In this document: one piece after another, positions 34,176 through 47,220 of the stretch
Numbering within the stretch: the stretch's first letter is position 1
Layout of the letters: each line of letters opens with the position of its first letter
Origin: Alnus glutinosa
Lineage: Eukaryota > Streptophyta > Magnoliopsida > Fagales > Betulaceae
Length of the DNA: 64,000 nucleotides
Assembly: GCF_958979055.1 (NCBI RefSeq)
Contig: NC_084886.1
Coordinates: 622,501 to 686,500 of the forward strand
Reading direction: 5' to 3'
Made by a program: the position numbers and the translations under genes
The notes under the pieces: generated by a model
The model's database searches: none
The model's input: the letters and a program-made list of their open reading frames with translations, nothing else
What the model was told of the DNA's origin: nothing

Positions 34176-35155
34176 GTATGTAGTGGATCAATCTTTTTTT
34201 TTTTTTTTTTGAAGGAAAGATAAACTTTTATTAAAAACAAACAACATTACAACATCATACACCACGAAGGTGAACATAATCAGACACCCTAAAGGTGTAC
34301 ATACATCTTTAATCAATACTGACAGTTGCTACTAAAAAAACCCAGCCAACAAAATGATGCCTCTACGTTGACATATACTTTTACTTGAACAGGGAGTCGG
34401 TCACACATTCTGGGCGACTGCCAAAGACTAAGTTTATATGCGCACAAAGCAAACTGTCTAAGGAAACATAAACAACAAACAACACAGGAAAAGCTCAACA
34501 GAGAAGCTGTCTGCAGGAGTAGCCGCCGCCAGAGACAAACCCATCAACCCTCAAATGCCAAAAGCTTCCGAGCACCACCAGAACCACCAACCACGACGAA
34601 AAACTCGGGTTGTAGCCATCACGCGCAGCCCAATCTGAAATCCACACAGGCGCGTGAAGACCATGTGCCGACTGCCGAGAGACCGCACAACCGTGGGGAG
34701 CGGCTGGAGCACCAGAAACTGACGGCGATCAAGGCTGAAGGGCGCGTGTCCAACAGAAGATGACGGAAACTTGTAGATCTAGCCTCCAAAATCTGACAGT
34801 GAACAAACACGAACCACGATCTTCGCCATCGACACGCCATGGACGACAAGTTCCCGCCGGCACCTTCACCATAGAACTCTCCTGCCTTTACAAACTAAAA
34901 ACAGAAAAACTAAACACCCACCGGATTCACACCGGAGAAACTAAACATCCACAACCCAAATGGTTGGGAGACTCAAAACTTCAACAAAAAACCAACTAAC
35001 CAAAAAAAACAGGGAGGAGGGAGGCGTGGATGTTTAGTTTTTCCCTCCCCCCAAAACAAAGCAAAACTGACGGTTCTCTCTCTCACTAGAATACGGGAGC
35101 TTCTCTCTCTATTTCCAATCTTACCCTTGAACTAAACTATTTGCCTCTAAATAGT
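34176..35155 (-). mobile_element. Poly(A)-tailed non-LTR retroelement B
   Basis: The block is bounded by a perfect 17-bp direct repeat ttgaaatagaagaattt (34159-34175 and 35156-35172). A run of about 17 T near 34194-34210 is the complement of the tail, and the minus-strand 3' end reads aataaaagtttatctttcc before it. Eighteen bases (34176-34193) separate the tail from the duplication, so the 3' end may carry extra sequence. The 5' half is GC-rich and no reverse transcriptase is present. About 1.0 kb. Confidence 0.78.
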
Positions 35156-35259
35156 TTGAAATAGAAGAATTTACTCTGAACATTTACATCACACTCTCTA
35201 AACTACGTGCTCTTTATTTACTCCATTTAAATATTATTCTTTATTTCTTTTATTTTTTT

Positions 35260-35733
35260 GAATAACTTCACTTAAGGGTACCGAACTATTGCCTTATTTG
35301 ACTTAAGGGTACTGAATTTTAAAACGTCTCAAACAAGGGTATCCAATTTTCAAAATGTCTCAATTACAGGCAGGTACTCCATTAGGATTTATCGTTAAAT
35401 CCTGTCAAAATTCTCAAAATATACTTCTGTTTATTTTATTTTTTTCAAAAAAAATTATAAAAATTTCAAAGATTCAAACATGGGTATTTTTGCAAATTCC
35501 GTTAAATTCTGACCAACACATAAATCTTAGCAAATTTTTTTTCTTTTTTTTTTTCCTAAAAAAAGATATCGATATTTTGAAAATTTTAGCAGGATTTACT
35601 AGCAAATCCTAATGGAGTACTACATGTAATTGAGACGTTTGAAAAATTAGATACCATAATTTAAGATGTTTTGAAGTTCAGTACCCTTAAGTTAAATAGA
35701 CTGATACTTCGATACCCTTAATTAAAGTTATCC
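35260..35733. mobile_element. Foldback element with ~150-bp inverted repeats
   Basis: The left arm starts ataacttcacttaagggtac and the complement of the right arm starts gggataactttaattaaggg. The arms stay alignable through 'cttaagggtactgaa', 'gtctcaattaca' and 'tactccattaggattt' for about 150 bases. The centre is AT-rich. The flanks share tttatttttt (35249-35258 and 35734-35743), a possible but low-complexity target duplication. It has no coding capacity and resembles Mutator-type foldback MITEs. Confidence 0.7.
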
Positions 35734-36149
35734 CTTTATTTTTTCTTTACAACCAATTCAAATCCATTTGAGAGTTTGGGGCTTGGTCGAGTGCTAGGGT
35801 ACTCCACAAATAGCATTTTGCAAAAACGTTTACACACAGGAAAGAATAAAATTCTCTTTACATGTTGATTGCAAACAAACTAGCTGAAGATCAAGATGGA
35901 TAATGCACAATTTTTTTTTTTACATTAATGAAAAGTATCCGTCCTCACCAGAAGAATGAAAGCCAATGGTTATATAATTTGTTCTAATTGTTTAAATATA
36001 CAGGTGATTAGAAAGTCAACTTTATTTATTCAAACCCAAATATTTCTTGAAAAAAAAAAATATCCAATACTTTTTACCTATCATCCAGCTGTGGAATTTC
36101 CATAATTATTTACTTTCAGTTTTATTAACGATCAAACCTATTGGAAGGA

Positions 36150-37671
36150 AAACCAATAACAATATTGATTATGTTGGTTAACCACCATAAGCTCCTGTAA
36201 TTTTTTCTGTTCTCTATCCTGACTAAACCTTTGAACCAAAAGCCATGGGAAGCTCACTTCCCCTCCCCAATCTCTTCCTTTTTTCCTTCTTCTCCCCCCT
36301 TACTTCCCATGCTTCCGCCTCTGATGAGGCCCTAATCTTGCTGAAGCTTGCCCCAGCCTTATCTTTTATTATCTACCTCTCAACACAAATCTCTTGGATC
36401 TCCTTCACTAATTACCATGCTACCCATCGTGTTCATGGCTGAATTTTGTGTGGATTAAAGGTCGAAGTTTTTAAACTTAGATCTACAATCCTCCACCAGA
36501 TCAAGGCCTACACGCTCCTCCCCATCGTGACCGCTGTCGTCCTCCGGTCTTGTCGACACCATCCGCTTCGCCTCCGATCCATTCCTCACTAGAGCGTGGC
36601 TTGCGCACGCCAGCAACTTTTCCACGTTTGCTGGCGCGTGCTAGCCTTGCTTCCTCTCTTCGCCTTCATCCGCCTTCGTCGTTGGTGGTCACTGGTCGAC
36701 TTTGACGTTTCCGACCATGGAGAGGCCTTCCTGTGTTGGCTCATGGACTACATGCGCCATCACAGTAGGCTCCCATCCCTGACGATCTACTGTGTTGTGG
36801 TTTTTTGTTTTTTTTTGTTTTTGTTGATTTCCCACACTGTTATGGGTGGTTTTTTGTTTTTGTTTTGTGGTTTGGGTTATAGCATCGTTGGCAGATTTCC
36901 TACAACTAGATCGGATTGGTGTGCCTCCTCCCGCTCATGGCCATGGATCCACCGGTATCTTGAAGTTTTTAGATCTGATGTTTTTCAACTTAGATCTACC
37001 AACTTCAGGAAGTCTCTCCACCTCACGCTCCACACCATCGGATTCCCGGCTTTTTCCCCTTCAACCCAACGTCAGCCCTTTCGTCGCCCGACACTCTCGC
37101 ACTGGAGTGTGCAACCCACGCCCCAGATCTGGATGTCGTGCGTGCTGATTCTCCCTGTTACCCACCTCCTGTGCCAATCTTTAGTTGTGGTTATCCACCA
37201 CCGTTGCTTTGTGATTAGTTTACTCTTTTTGTTTTTCCTTTCCTGTAATTTTTTTCCTGGGTTCTGATCTCTCTTGGAGGCCCATTCACTGGATATTTTG
37301 TTCTGATATTTGTGGTGACAGTTCTCTTTCATATCGAAATTAGAACCCGCCCACCCCTCTCAAAGGGGTTGTTTTGGACCGGGTTGAAGGCCTCTGCACG
37401 AGTTATGCCCCTGTTCACCATTGATTTGATCTTTAATTCGCCATGCGTGGACTAAGTCTTGGCTTTGTTCAACATAGACAGAGGCGGAACCCTTTTAGTT
37501 CTTTTGAAACTGAAAACTCACAATTCCCTCCTTGGTTACCATCTTACCTCTCACTTTGGCACTAATTTTTGAGATTTGGATTTATTGTTGGGGAGTCCAC
37601 CCCTTGCTTTTATGTTTGTAACCTATCTCGTTGAATGAAATTCGTACTTACAAAAAAAAAAAAAAAAAAAA
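36150..37671 (+). mobile_element. Poly(A)-tailed non-LTR retroelement C
   Basis: The block lies between a perfect 12-bp direct repeat ctattggaagga (36138-36149 and 37672-37683). It ends in about 19 A after a LINE-like 3' end (ttgaatgaaattcgtacttac). The 5' half is GC-rich. The longest plus-strand frame, 36596-37267, starts with a non-ATG codon and resembles no family, so I do not call it a gene. The head motif gatctacaatcctccacc (about 36482) is shared with element A. Length about 1.5 kb. Confidence 0.8.
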
Positions 37672-37884
37672 CTATTGGAAGGAGTTTCTATTTAACAACC
37701 ACAAATCTGAAATGAAATTCCTCTGCTTGGTCCCAATAACTATTAAAAGATGAAGGATCCTTCCGCATGGACCTTTTTGTTGCCTTCAATTTTGGTGAGA
37801 AAGTTTTGAAAGATTTGGAAGCGTATTGAATGACGGAATCATGTGTGTTCCTTTTATGACGATCAACGTATTTCCTTTTGAGAA

Positions 37885-38119
37885 ATGATTCTTATACAAC
37901 TCTTGACATAATTTTTGTATAACTTTAAAAACTTGTTTTAAACTAACCATTAGATTTATTTTCTTACAAATAAGTCTTACACATCTAATGATTAATTTTT
38001 TAAAAAAATTGTTAGAGTTGTACGAAAGTTGTAAATGTATCGTATCTCATTTCCTTTTAAGAAATTATTGTTATACAATTCTTCTTCTTTTTTTCTTTTC
38101 TTTTATTCTTCTTCTTCTT

Positions 38120-38150
<31 letters not shown>

Positions 38151-38335
38151 TTTATAGATGATTGTTATACAACTCTTGACACAACTCTTGTACAACTCTA
38201 ATAATTTTTTTAAAACTAATCATTGGATCTATTTTTCTACATGTAGGTTCTACATATCAAATGTTGATTTTGAAAAAAAAAGTTGTTGAAATTGTACAAG
38301 AGTTGTATAAAAGTTGTAAACATATTATATCTCAT
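37885..38335. mobile_element. Two adjacent hairpin MITEs of one family
   Basis: Copy 1 (about 37885-38055) and copy 2 (about 38155-38335) each start with 'gattsttatacaactcttgaca' and end with 'gagttgta(c/t)(g/a)aaagttgtaaa' followed by 'tatctcatt(t/c)cctttt'. Each folds into an imperfect hairpin. Between them lie T- and A-runs. The adjacency suggests tandem duplication or insertion of one next to the other. Confidence 0.65.
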
Positions 38336-39952
38336 TCCCTTTTAGAGCATATCCAGTAATAATAGTAAAAGTAACTATTGAAAAAGCACAACTATTTACT
38401 TTAACTACTGTTTTTTCTATATTATCTTTAACAGATTATCTATTCTACTCTTTATTTTCTTTAAATATAATTTTGTGTAAAAGATAGTGTGAAAGAAAGA
38501 ATGAGAGAGAGCGTAAAAGAAGGAAAGAGAGAGAGAAAAGATAATAAAAACTGTTTATAGGTTCTTATGCCTAATTTACTACTCACACTAGTAGAAAAAA
38601 TTATATTCTACCTATGCAGTTGTAGGCGAAAAATAATTCATAATAATCAAATTTAATTATTATAAGCCATTTACCTATTCCATTGATGGAGATGCTCTTA
38701 TGGTTGTCAGATTTGAAAGCGACCCCCAACATCGATCGCAAATTCTCAGCAGCTCCTCACGATTATAACTAGGACATGGCAAAGTAAGACCCCATCAACC
38801 GTGTGGAGTGGCCCTAAAATATACCAGCAAACCGGTGGGGCATTTTCTATTTATGGTGGTCCTCTCGACAGGTCTGTACTAAAAATTCAATAATGACTGC
38901 CAGCACGTCCATTTCTTGGCCGCAAAATTCCACACGGAAAATCACTTACGAAGACATATTTGGCCATGTTGAAATAGCTCCGAAAGAAATTTCAGTTTTC
39001 ATTATCTTTCACGTGATAAAACATACTTCCATTCTCATGTTTATTTATTTATTTTTTTTGGATGAATTCTCTTCTTGTTTTCGAGATATCAAAAGATCAT
39101 TTCAGTGTATTGTTTTCGAAATATGCTTGTTGAAATCAATTTACCACTTTCCCCAAACTCACATTTTCTTGTCTAAGTGAGAAGCCTAAACCATTAGATT
39201 ACAAATAAAAAGAAAGGGCTGCGGATCAAAGGAATGAAATTAAAAAATATATATCCGTTTAAGGCAAGCCAAATTGATTCCTTGGGATGCCAGAATTCAC
39301 TCTTCTTTTTTTGTACACAAAGGAGGCTAAAGCAAGGCCCTTTCGTCTTTTCCCTTCCAGTCTGTCTCTTCGTGCTTCAACATCTATGTGACTTTTCCCC
39401 TACTATAGTAGTATTTTAAAGCAACTCCAGTAGGTCGGTTACTCTTTCATACTGTTTTTATCTTATCATTCATTTTACATTTTGGATCTCCCAACCTTTA
39501 CAATCACCTTTCATGTTCCCATGAGGCTTATGCATTGACTCAGCACTTGTCAAGGCCTCAAGGGCAAATCTGTGTCCAAAATCTTGCCGCAGTGGGGAAA
39601 GTTTAGTCACAGCCAACCCCATTCATCTTGGTCAACTACCACACGACTCGATGCTATCTTCCCCTAAAAATGTAACCCACTAAATAATGAAAAAGTTTGA
39701 CTCTAGCAGTCTGATATAATCTTATGTATTCCTTGACTGAACTCCTCGGCAAATTGGCGGGTATTAGAAGGGAAATTGCCGCCGCCAGCTATAATGGATG
39801 GATAACATGAATCAAAACTATGCCAAGTATTCTCAGGTCTAGCCTGATTCTACCCAGCATGACCTCATGATCCATCCACAACTTCAATGCGATTCTTGAT
39901 TTTATATTTATCAGGTTTAAGTTTACCATCGGGGGGTTAGGGAGAAGATTGT

Positions 39953-42900
39953 TTATGGTTTAATGGCAAAATCTCGCTCATTTGCCCTCCGGTAAAGCAA
40001 AGCCGATGCTTCCACCCTGTTTTTACACCAAAGGCAAGGGCAAAAGGGAAAGGGAACGGGGGAGCAGAAAGGATGTCAATTAAAAAAAAAAAAAAAAGAG
40101 CGAGAGGAACTTCAAAAAAAATAAAGATTATTCCCCGACTCGGAGAAAGTTTGCTTACCAGCCTGGATATACAACAAATCGTCCTGTAGAAAGAGCCCAA
40201 TTCACCTGTTCATAGCAATAGATACCATGCCTCAGCTTTTAACGCACATCCCCCCAAAAAAGAGTTATTTTTTCTTTTTTCCCTTTTTTGGGCAAAGCAA
40301 GTTTCAAAGTGTAAAATTTCACGCAGATGGGAAGGACTAGAAGCATGCAGATCCCCAAGGTTTTCTATATTTAAAAAAATACGGTTTTCTATATTTAAAA
40401 AAATTAAGTGATGAAAGGTCTCAACAAGAGGTTTAAATAAGCAGAGAAATTAGCAACAATTACCTTATCAGTCCCAAGAGAATTTGCAACTACATGTGTA
40501 ACCTGTTCATCTATTTGATTGGTGCATACAGCACCAAACTGTTCCGCTGTCTGCCACAATGGATGTAGGTGAGGATTGGCTTCGCCAACCGGAAACACCC
40601 TGCTAAACACAATACGACAGCCAGCCAAAATCTTCCGCTGTTCCGCAGCTAGTATATTTCTAACATCAACTTCATCTAATGAATCATGGGAGAAAAAGTT
40701 TTGATGTAGTCTCTCAATAACCTACATGAGACAGTTAACAATGATAATCAAGAGTGGTTAGTTATTTGCAAATTCTCTAGCTAGTTAAACTATAGCCTCA
40801 CCGCCAAAGAGGATGCAAGAGTTCCATCTTCTGGTCTCTCATCATGATCAATCTCAAGCAGAGAAGGACCTAGAAGCCCAAATTGGCGTCTACTACAGGG
40901 AAAGTATGTATACCTGCAATACGTCAATGCATTAGTATAGTGATAAAAGTCCCAAGCATAAAATCACTTCATAAATCGCACATTCTATCTTAAGTACAGG
41001 TAACTTACCTTTCTACAACTATCAAGTTCAGCTTGTTATGCGGCCAAACCCTCACAGAATCATCTACAATTACCACGCCTGATTCCATACCCAGAACCCC
41101 TTCCAGATCCTTATTTTTTGGAACCCTCTCATCACCATCGAAGAGATCCCCATCATCACCCCTAGAGATAACTCGTCCTGCAAACAGAACCCCTTTCGGA
41201 TCAAGCACTTTTGCCATCTCTGTAGCATACAGCTTGTTCCCCATGGTGTACAGATGCAGCTCAAACAGCTGACTAGCCTAAAATGCAAACAGAAAATTCA
41301 TTGAGTGCTTCAAATTCAACTCAAACACCAACTGATTATTTAAGCCCAAATGATTAATAAATCAAACTTACCTTCTCCAAAAAATTCCAAATACCAGGCC
41401 TTAGTTTGGTCCACATTCCCATATGAGGAAAGCGGAAGAGGTGTCTCTGTGATTTTTCACGATCTTGTTCCTCTTTCTTTCTCAATATCTCATCATGAAC
41501 TGGATCTACTTCCACAAACTGAAAAAGGTGGATCAAATTATAAGAAATTTTATGATATAAACATTATTCTCCAAGGATTGGCTACCAAGAAAAGAAGGGA
41601 AGAAAAAAAAATAAACATAAATAAGCTGTTACCTTAGCTGAATTAAGAAGCGTGTGATCAAGATCCAAGACAAGGCAGAGCTTGTGTGCCTCAAACATTT
41701 TCTTCTGTTCTTCTATCCTCCTAGCCCTCTCTCTCTGTATTGCAGCTTTTTGCTGGTCATCATATCCTTCAAATAACTGCTCAACATCCCCCCAAGCATT
41801 TTGTGAGCGACAGGCAATTGCTGCACCTACTTCAGGTGCTGAACTAGTCCCAGACTGCTGCTCCTCAGAATTTGAGCCAGCAGCTTTCTTATCCACTTTG
41901 TCTGACTTAACCTGTACTACTTCAGAGGATATATTCTGAGAAATTATTGGTAGGGTTGAAGATGCTTGGGAAACAGACAAGATATTAGCAATATTTTTCA
42001 GATTCTTTGTGAACTGCCGAGCAATGTCAGGTACTGTGACTGATTGAGAAGGCACTGACTTTGTATCTGCCTGACCCTCTTGCTTTTGCGCATTCAGATT
42101 ATCCTTACTTCCCTGGGTGCTTGATGTAGGGGGTAAAATATTTTTGAGCTGCTCATTTCCCAAGCTTGGACCCTTCTGAAGTGCATTGCCATGGAGGATA
42201 CGGCGGGGATCACGAGGTTTCATGCGAATCTTTCCCAAGTCCTCCTGCATGCTCTGCATTAAGCAAGCATAACGTCATGCTCAGAAGAAGCATGCATTGT
42301 AGTAATCATAAATTATTAAATGGTCTAATTTTACTTGGTTAATCAGAGGGGATGACTCAATAAGACTATACCTAACTTTTCTGGATAAGTGAATGGGAAG
42401 TATATCTTACTGAAATTCATCTCTTTTTCATAAAGTCAACTATATTTGCCATAATATTGATCAAGCAACCAATTAAAACATTAAAGAAAAGCAATTTTAA
42501 GATATAAAAAAAGAATACTAACAAAAGTGAAATTAAAATCTCTCCTAAAAGTTAGCAACCATATTGCAATGTAACTTACAACAAGGGAAAACAGAAGAGG
42601 AATATTGAAGTTGCATTCAAACAAAAAGATAAGCCATTGAACCACCACAAAGAACAAATTGTGACTTAAAAAGGCACATGCTTAGCACATAAATATTTTC
42701 TGCATTTATAAGAAGTAGAAAATAGATGAATAAACTGCTCACCATGGGAGCTATTTGTGAAGGAATCTGAAGTGTAACTGCTGGTTTCGGGAAAAGCCCT
42801 GAGGCCTTTGATGGAGCAACATTCACCAAGGGCACTGCTCCCAGTATTGAGTTTGAGTTTGGTGGTAGCGTACTTTTCGTAGGATCAGCAGATTTTTGCT

Positions 42901-45598
42901 GGGCTTCTGCTACGAGACTCTGTTGTTGCCTCATCTTAAGTATATTTATCAGCATAGTTGGATTCACAGCAATATCTTTCAATAAAGCAGGCAACGAGGC
43001 TACAGTACTAGTACCTGTCACTGACACCTGCTCATTTCCACTAATTGTCGCACTGGCATTAACACAACTACTACCAGGAATATTTACAACATTAGCCATT
43101 TTTATGGAATCGGTTTCTGCATTCTCCATCAACTGGTTCCTCTGAATTAACTGAGGTCCAACTATACCAGTGTCCTCCAACCAGCCACCGCTTCCAGACA
43201 CGGTTCTCACATCCCTAATGACTCCAGAATATTCCAAACCATTCCTTAGCCTTTTTAGTGCAGGACCTTCCAAACTAGGCTCCTCAACAGTTTTTTGCTT
43301 TCTTGAACTTGCCGTTCCAATGGGTTCTACTTTAGGTGCATTATGCATGATAGAGAAGGGGCGCTGGTTAAGATCTAAACCATTCACATCAGAACTGGCT
43401 AACCGAAGCCTAGGGTCTCTACTCTTTGCTGAAGCTTTCACCGGTGTATTAGACGAAGTTATAGCTGCAACACTTTTAACAGTAATGGGTCCTTGAATGC
43501 TAGAAATGTCCATAGAGGGAGCAATTGGTCGCCCAATAACGGGTGGATTTATATTTCTTAAATTAACAATAGTCGAAGAACTAGACACCTCGCTACTAGT
43601 GTCACCATCCCCATCGTCACATTCTTCTGAAGGGGTCGGGCTAGGAAGTCTGTCACTTGTAAAGAATGAATTCCGACCAAACTTTTGTTGATAGGTCGAA
43701 ACAGCTTTGAGGGCATCGGTTTCATATATATGCAATTTCGAATCTTCAGTGTCATGTGGCACTTTAGCTATGGGCAACACCGATTTAGCTATCCCATCTC
43801 CAACAGCCATTACTTTGTGTACAGGGAAACGTGATGGTGCTTCCCGAGTGGGTGAGGGGAGACTGTCTGCATCATGATCCTTGTGAAGGTCTAACAGCGG
43901 GAGTAGTACTCCTCTACCCTTAAAGCTAGATACTGCTGGTTTTGAGACTTCAGATAACACATTTAAGCTATTATGAACCAAAGATCCAACAGCCAAAGAA
44001 TCTGAAGATAAGTTATTAGAAGTCAATTCACGGCCAGTGTTTTTGGGTGAAGTATCAGAATCCTTATTATGCACCCCATCAAGGGCTGGTATTTCTTTCT
44101 CTTTATCACCATCTCTAGCACTCCACAAAAGATCAACAGAATCCAAAGAGGGCTTCATGGCCTCTATCTGTGAAAACAGACACCAACTTTAGTTTCCATA
44201 ACATCAACAATTTTCCTAAACCTAAAAACAAGGTGAGGGGCAGAAAATCTTCCTAAACTAAGTTACATAGAACCGCACCTCTTTCATCAGCTCAGAGGAG
44301 AACAGAGGGGGATCACAGTTCTTGACATCAGAAATTAAACTGTTAAAAAACGCAACAAAGAAGATAGCTAAACAGCTGAAAGCACCAGAATTTTCACAGC
44401 AATAAAAGAATAAACATCAAAGAACAATAAAAACCTCAACATGTAGTCTCTATTCTGTTCCTTTTGATTATTGTTCATGGAGCAGAACACCTGCAATCGA
44501 ACAACAATTGAACCTCGACAATGTTTAAAAACCAGCATCTTTAAAATGATCAAGAATACTTTAAAAATTCAAATTTAAAGCAAATCCTTAGTGATAATTA
44601 AAAATGTAGCAAGTTCCAAAAAACCAGGGTGCCTTACAGAATTGACTGCTTGAATTGCAGTGAACGACAATTGAACAAGAGCCTCCTTTGTGGGAACATT
44701 AAATTCCAAGAACACTACCCGCAACCTCTCCAAAGTGTTGCGCACTCGGGAACAAATTTCCCCAAACGATCTACAACAAATAAATCAATGTAAAAAATCA
44801 ATCCCAAAAAAGAAACCAATTTCCAAAACCCCCCAAGTAAGGTGTTTTCAATTGGGTAATTCACCATCGCACTCTAAATCCAGTACCAACCAAAAATTTC
44901 ACTTACTTCTCTGCTTCTATCACAGTCACACTTTTTAGAGCTTCCCGAATCGAATTCACTCTCTCCTTCGAATCAATCTCAGAGCTCTCAACTCTCACTC
45001 CCTCATTACTCAAAACCGCTTCTTCTATAAATCCTTCGGCTTGGGCCACCTTTTCGACCGGCTCCGAGTCCAAATCAATCTCCCCTTCCTCCAATTCACC
45101 TTCCTCCTTCTCCACATCCATCTCTTCCCCACTATCATCATCAATAACAACTTCATCAACCACCTTTGGATTCGCATTCGGCGAAGCCAACGATCGCTTC
45201 GACTTCTCCTCGGGCCCAACCTCCTCCTTCTCCACCACGAAAAACTCATTCAGAGGCTTGTTCTGCACGGCCTGTGCCCACGCCAGGTTATACAAGCTCG
45301 AAGCATAGCCGCGCGAGACCTGGTACTTGTACAGATCCTGCATCGTCCAAACCCTAGCTCCGGCCTTCGGTTTCGCCGACACATTATTCGTCGTCGCCGT
45401 CATCGTCGTCGTCGGCATCGTAGCACTCTCCTGCTTCTTAAAATCCTCCTCACTGATCTCCTCCACCGAAGCCGTATCAGAAATTTCACCTTCTTCCACA
45501 TCTTCAACCTTAGTCCCATCCTTCCCCATCTCACCTAGGGTTTCTTCAATTCCCGCACAATTATTCCACTCGCAACAATTCGATCCAGCAACGACCAT
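39953..45598 (-). CDS. CPL3: CPL3-type RNA polymerase II CTD phosphatase
   Basis: Twelve exons on the minus strand: 44907-45598, 44638-44770, 44435-44490, 44279-44339, 42743-44167, 41633-42253, 41372-41518, 41009-41277, 40802-40913, 40464-40721, 40159-40205 and 39953-40016. They total 3885 bases, giving 1294 residues (Arabidopsis CPL3, At2g33540, about 1241). Nuclear phosphatase of the FCP1 family acting on the Pol II C-terminal repeat; in Arabidopsis it represses stress/ABA-responsive transcription. Seen: an acidic N-terminus with several EEGEI(S/D) motifs, VWTMQDLYKYQVSRGYASSL, a long disordered middle encoded by a 1425-base exon, the FCPH catalytic motif DLDHT (Asp986, Asp988) in LVLDLDHTLLNSAK, the second motif VVIVDDSVRVW (Asp1117-1118), and a C-terminal BRCT domain (about 1200-1294) with GCRIVFSRVFPVGEANPHLH and LGTDKVNWAL. 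All donors are GT. The start is the first ATG of the frame. Confidence 0.95.
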
Positions 45599-46304
45599 AT
45601 ATTACAAAATCTTATTCAAAATTCAAACACCAATACTTCGGAGATCCGATCTTCTCCGCACGGATCTTACAAATTACACAAAATTAAATTAGGGTTTTTT
45701 GTTCTATTTCTCAAGATCTGAATTAGATTGAAATTATGATCGCGTTTTAGAAAAAAATTTCTAAGAGAATTTGATGTCAGATCTAATTTTGAGAAGTCTG
45801 AGACGTGAATTTTTAGATTATTCACTTCGGATCGAGAAAAAATATATATATATAAAATAAAGAAAGAAGAGAGAGGTCATAGAAAGAGATTATGATGATG
45901 ATGAGAGAGAGAGAGTGGACGTGAGGGTAGTAGGTTTACAGGGACGAGGTAAATCTAAGACACGGCAGACATTGAATCTGGGCCGAACACGTCAGCAATC
46001 CGGAAAAGAACGGTTTTTGTGACCGTAATACCTCATGCCCCACTTGGAAATTTATTGTTCTTCTAGTTTCATTGAATTTTATTAGTCAAAATAGTCCTTC
46101 TTTTTATTTTTATTTTTTTTATAGTAATTTACATTTTTAAGGCGCTCCAACAGTTTTATTATTTTAATTATTGAGTATCACTATTTTTTTTTTAAAATAA
46201 TCTTTGTCAAAAGAGAACCTGTGTGTAATGCATGAGAGAAGAATAAAAAAAAAATTATAAGAATTTTTTATTATTTTTGTAAGTGAAAAGTGTCTTATTA
46301 TTAT

Positions 46305-46415
46305 TATTTTTTTTTTTTACATGTTCATACAAGAAGGGAAAGGGGAATCGAACTAGTAATCTCCTCCACTTCATAAGGCGTGATCTCCTAATCGATTGAA
46401 CTAACCTTTAAAGAC
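46305..46415 (-). mobile_element. tRNA-derived SINE
   Basis: On the minus strand the head reads ggttagttcaatcgattagg (A box), followed about 45 bases on by tagttcgattccc (B box), then a short body and a poly(A) tail (T run at 46308-46318 on the plus strand). The flanks share cttattatt (46292-46300 and 46416-46424), a plausible target duplication. The acceptor-stem halves do not pair, so it is not a working tRNA gene. Confidence 0.7.
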
Positions 46416-47129
46416 CTTATTATTGTTAGTGTGTACTATTTACTTATTAAAAAAATTTCACAAAATTGGTAAGGCGTCTAGAAATTTATTTTGAATTATT
46501 TCAACAAATTGGTTCATTAAAATAGCCAAAAAATAATTAAAAAACTATTTTAATGAGTTTACTTAAAAAAAAAAAAAAAAAGGCTCTAATTTATATGGAT
46601 ATAGTTGCGAGACATTGGCCTTGTTTGGCAAACCACAAAAAATTTTCACTTTTTATATCACATCAATAGATTTTTATTATTATTCAAATAAAAAAATTAA
46701 CTACAATACAATTTTTTTTTTGAAAATACTTGGATACCCATTCTCATTGGGATCTCACTTCTATCACACCCTTGCGTATGTGGACTAATGATGTAAGAGA
46801 TAGTAGAAAGCGTGTAGTAAGACCTTGATTTTTTTAACAACTTTTCTATACAAATTCATTTTACTTTATATCACATATACAACTTTTTACTAACTTCAAA
46901 ATTAATAACTCATTATCATGTAATTATATACACAAGAAAAATGAGTCTTGCACAACAGTTGTACAAGGTTTTAAAGATATGGGTGGATCCTATAAGGTGA
47001 GATTCACCACATAAATTCCACGTGAAACCCATCTCATATATGTAAAACGATACACAACAATTACACAATTATTATGAATCAATCGCTCATTTAATACCTT
47101 TATAGACAATACTTTGCCAACCAATGCCA

Positions 47130-47220
47130 TTATTATGGGTCAATGGCATGTGCTACTGCGTAGGCTCGGGTTCGGATCTTTGCTTCCCGGAGAGAAGGAC
47201 AACATGGCAGTAAAAAAATT
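47130..47220 (+). mobile_element. Possible SINE head
   Basis: A-box-like gggtcaatggcatgtgc is followed by B-box-like cgggttcggatc. There is no clear tail or target duplication. It could be a decayed SINE or a chance match. Confidence 0.3.

Larger units (their letters stand above)
33976..39952. other. 6-kb gene-free region rich in mobile elements
   Basis: Between the pseudogene and the CPL3 3' end I find only repeats: retroelement B (34176-35155), a foldback element (35260-35733), retroelement C (36150-37671) and paired hairpin MITEs (37885-38335). The remainder (about 38340-39952) is AT-rich with no coding resemblance; the end should include the CPL3 3' UTR. Confidence 0.6.

Noticed and set aside
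36596-37267. 223-codon plus-strand open frame as a gene
   Set aside because: It lacks an ATG, resembles no protein family, and lies wholly within a poly(A)-tailed retroelement bounded by target duplications.
45041-45538. 165-codon plus-strand frame opposite CPL3 exon 1
   Set aside because: A mirror frame of acidic CPL3 codons (Glu/Asp codons read as Leu/Phe/Ser on the other strand); no independent coding evidence.
46305-46415. Functional tRNA gene
   Set aside because: It has A- and B-box sequences, but the ends do not form an acceptor stem, and it carries a poly(A) tail and target duplication, so it is a SINE.
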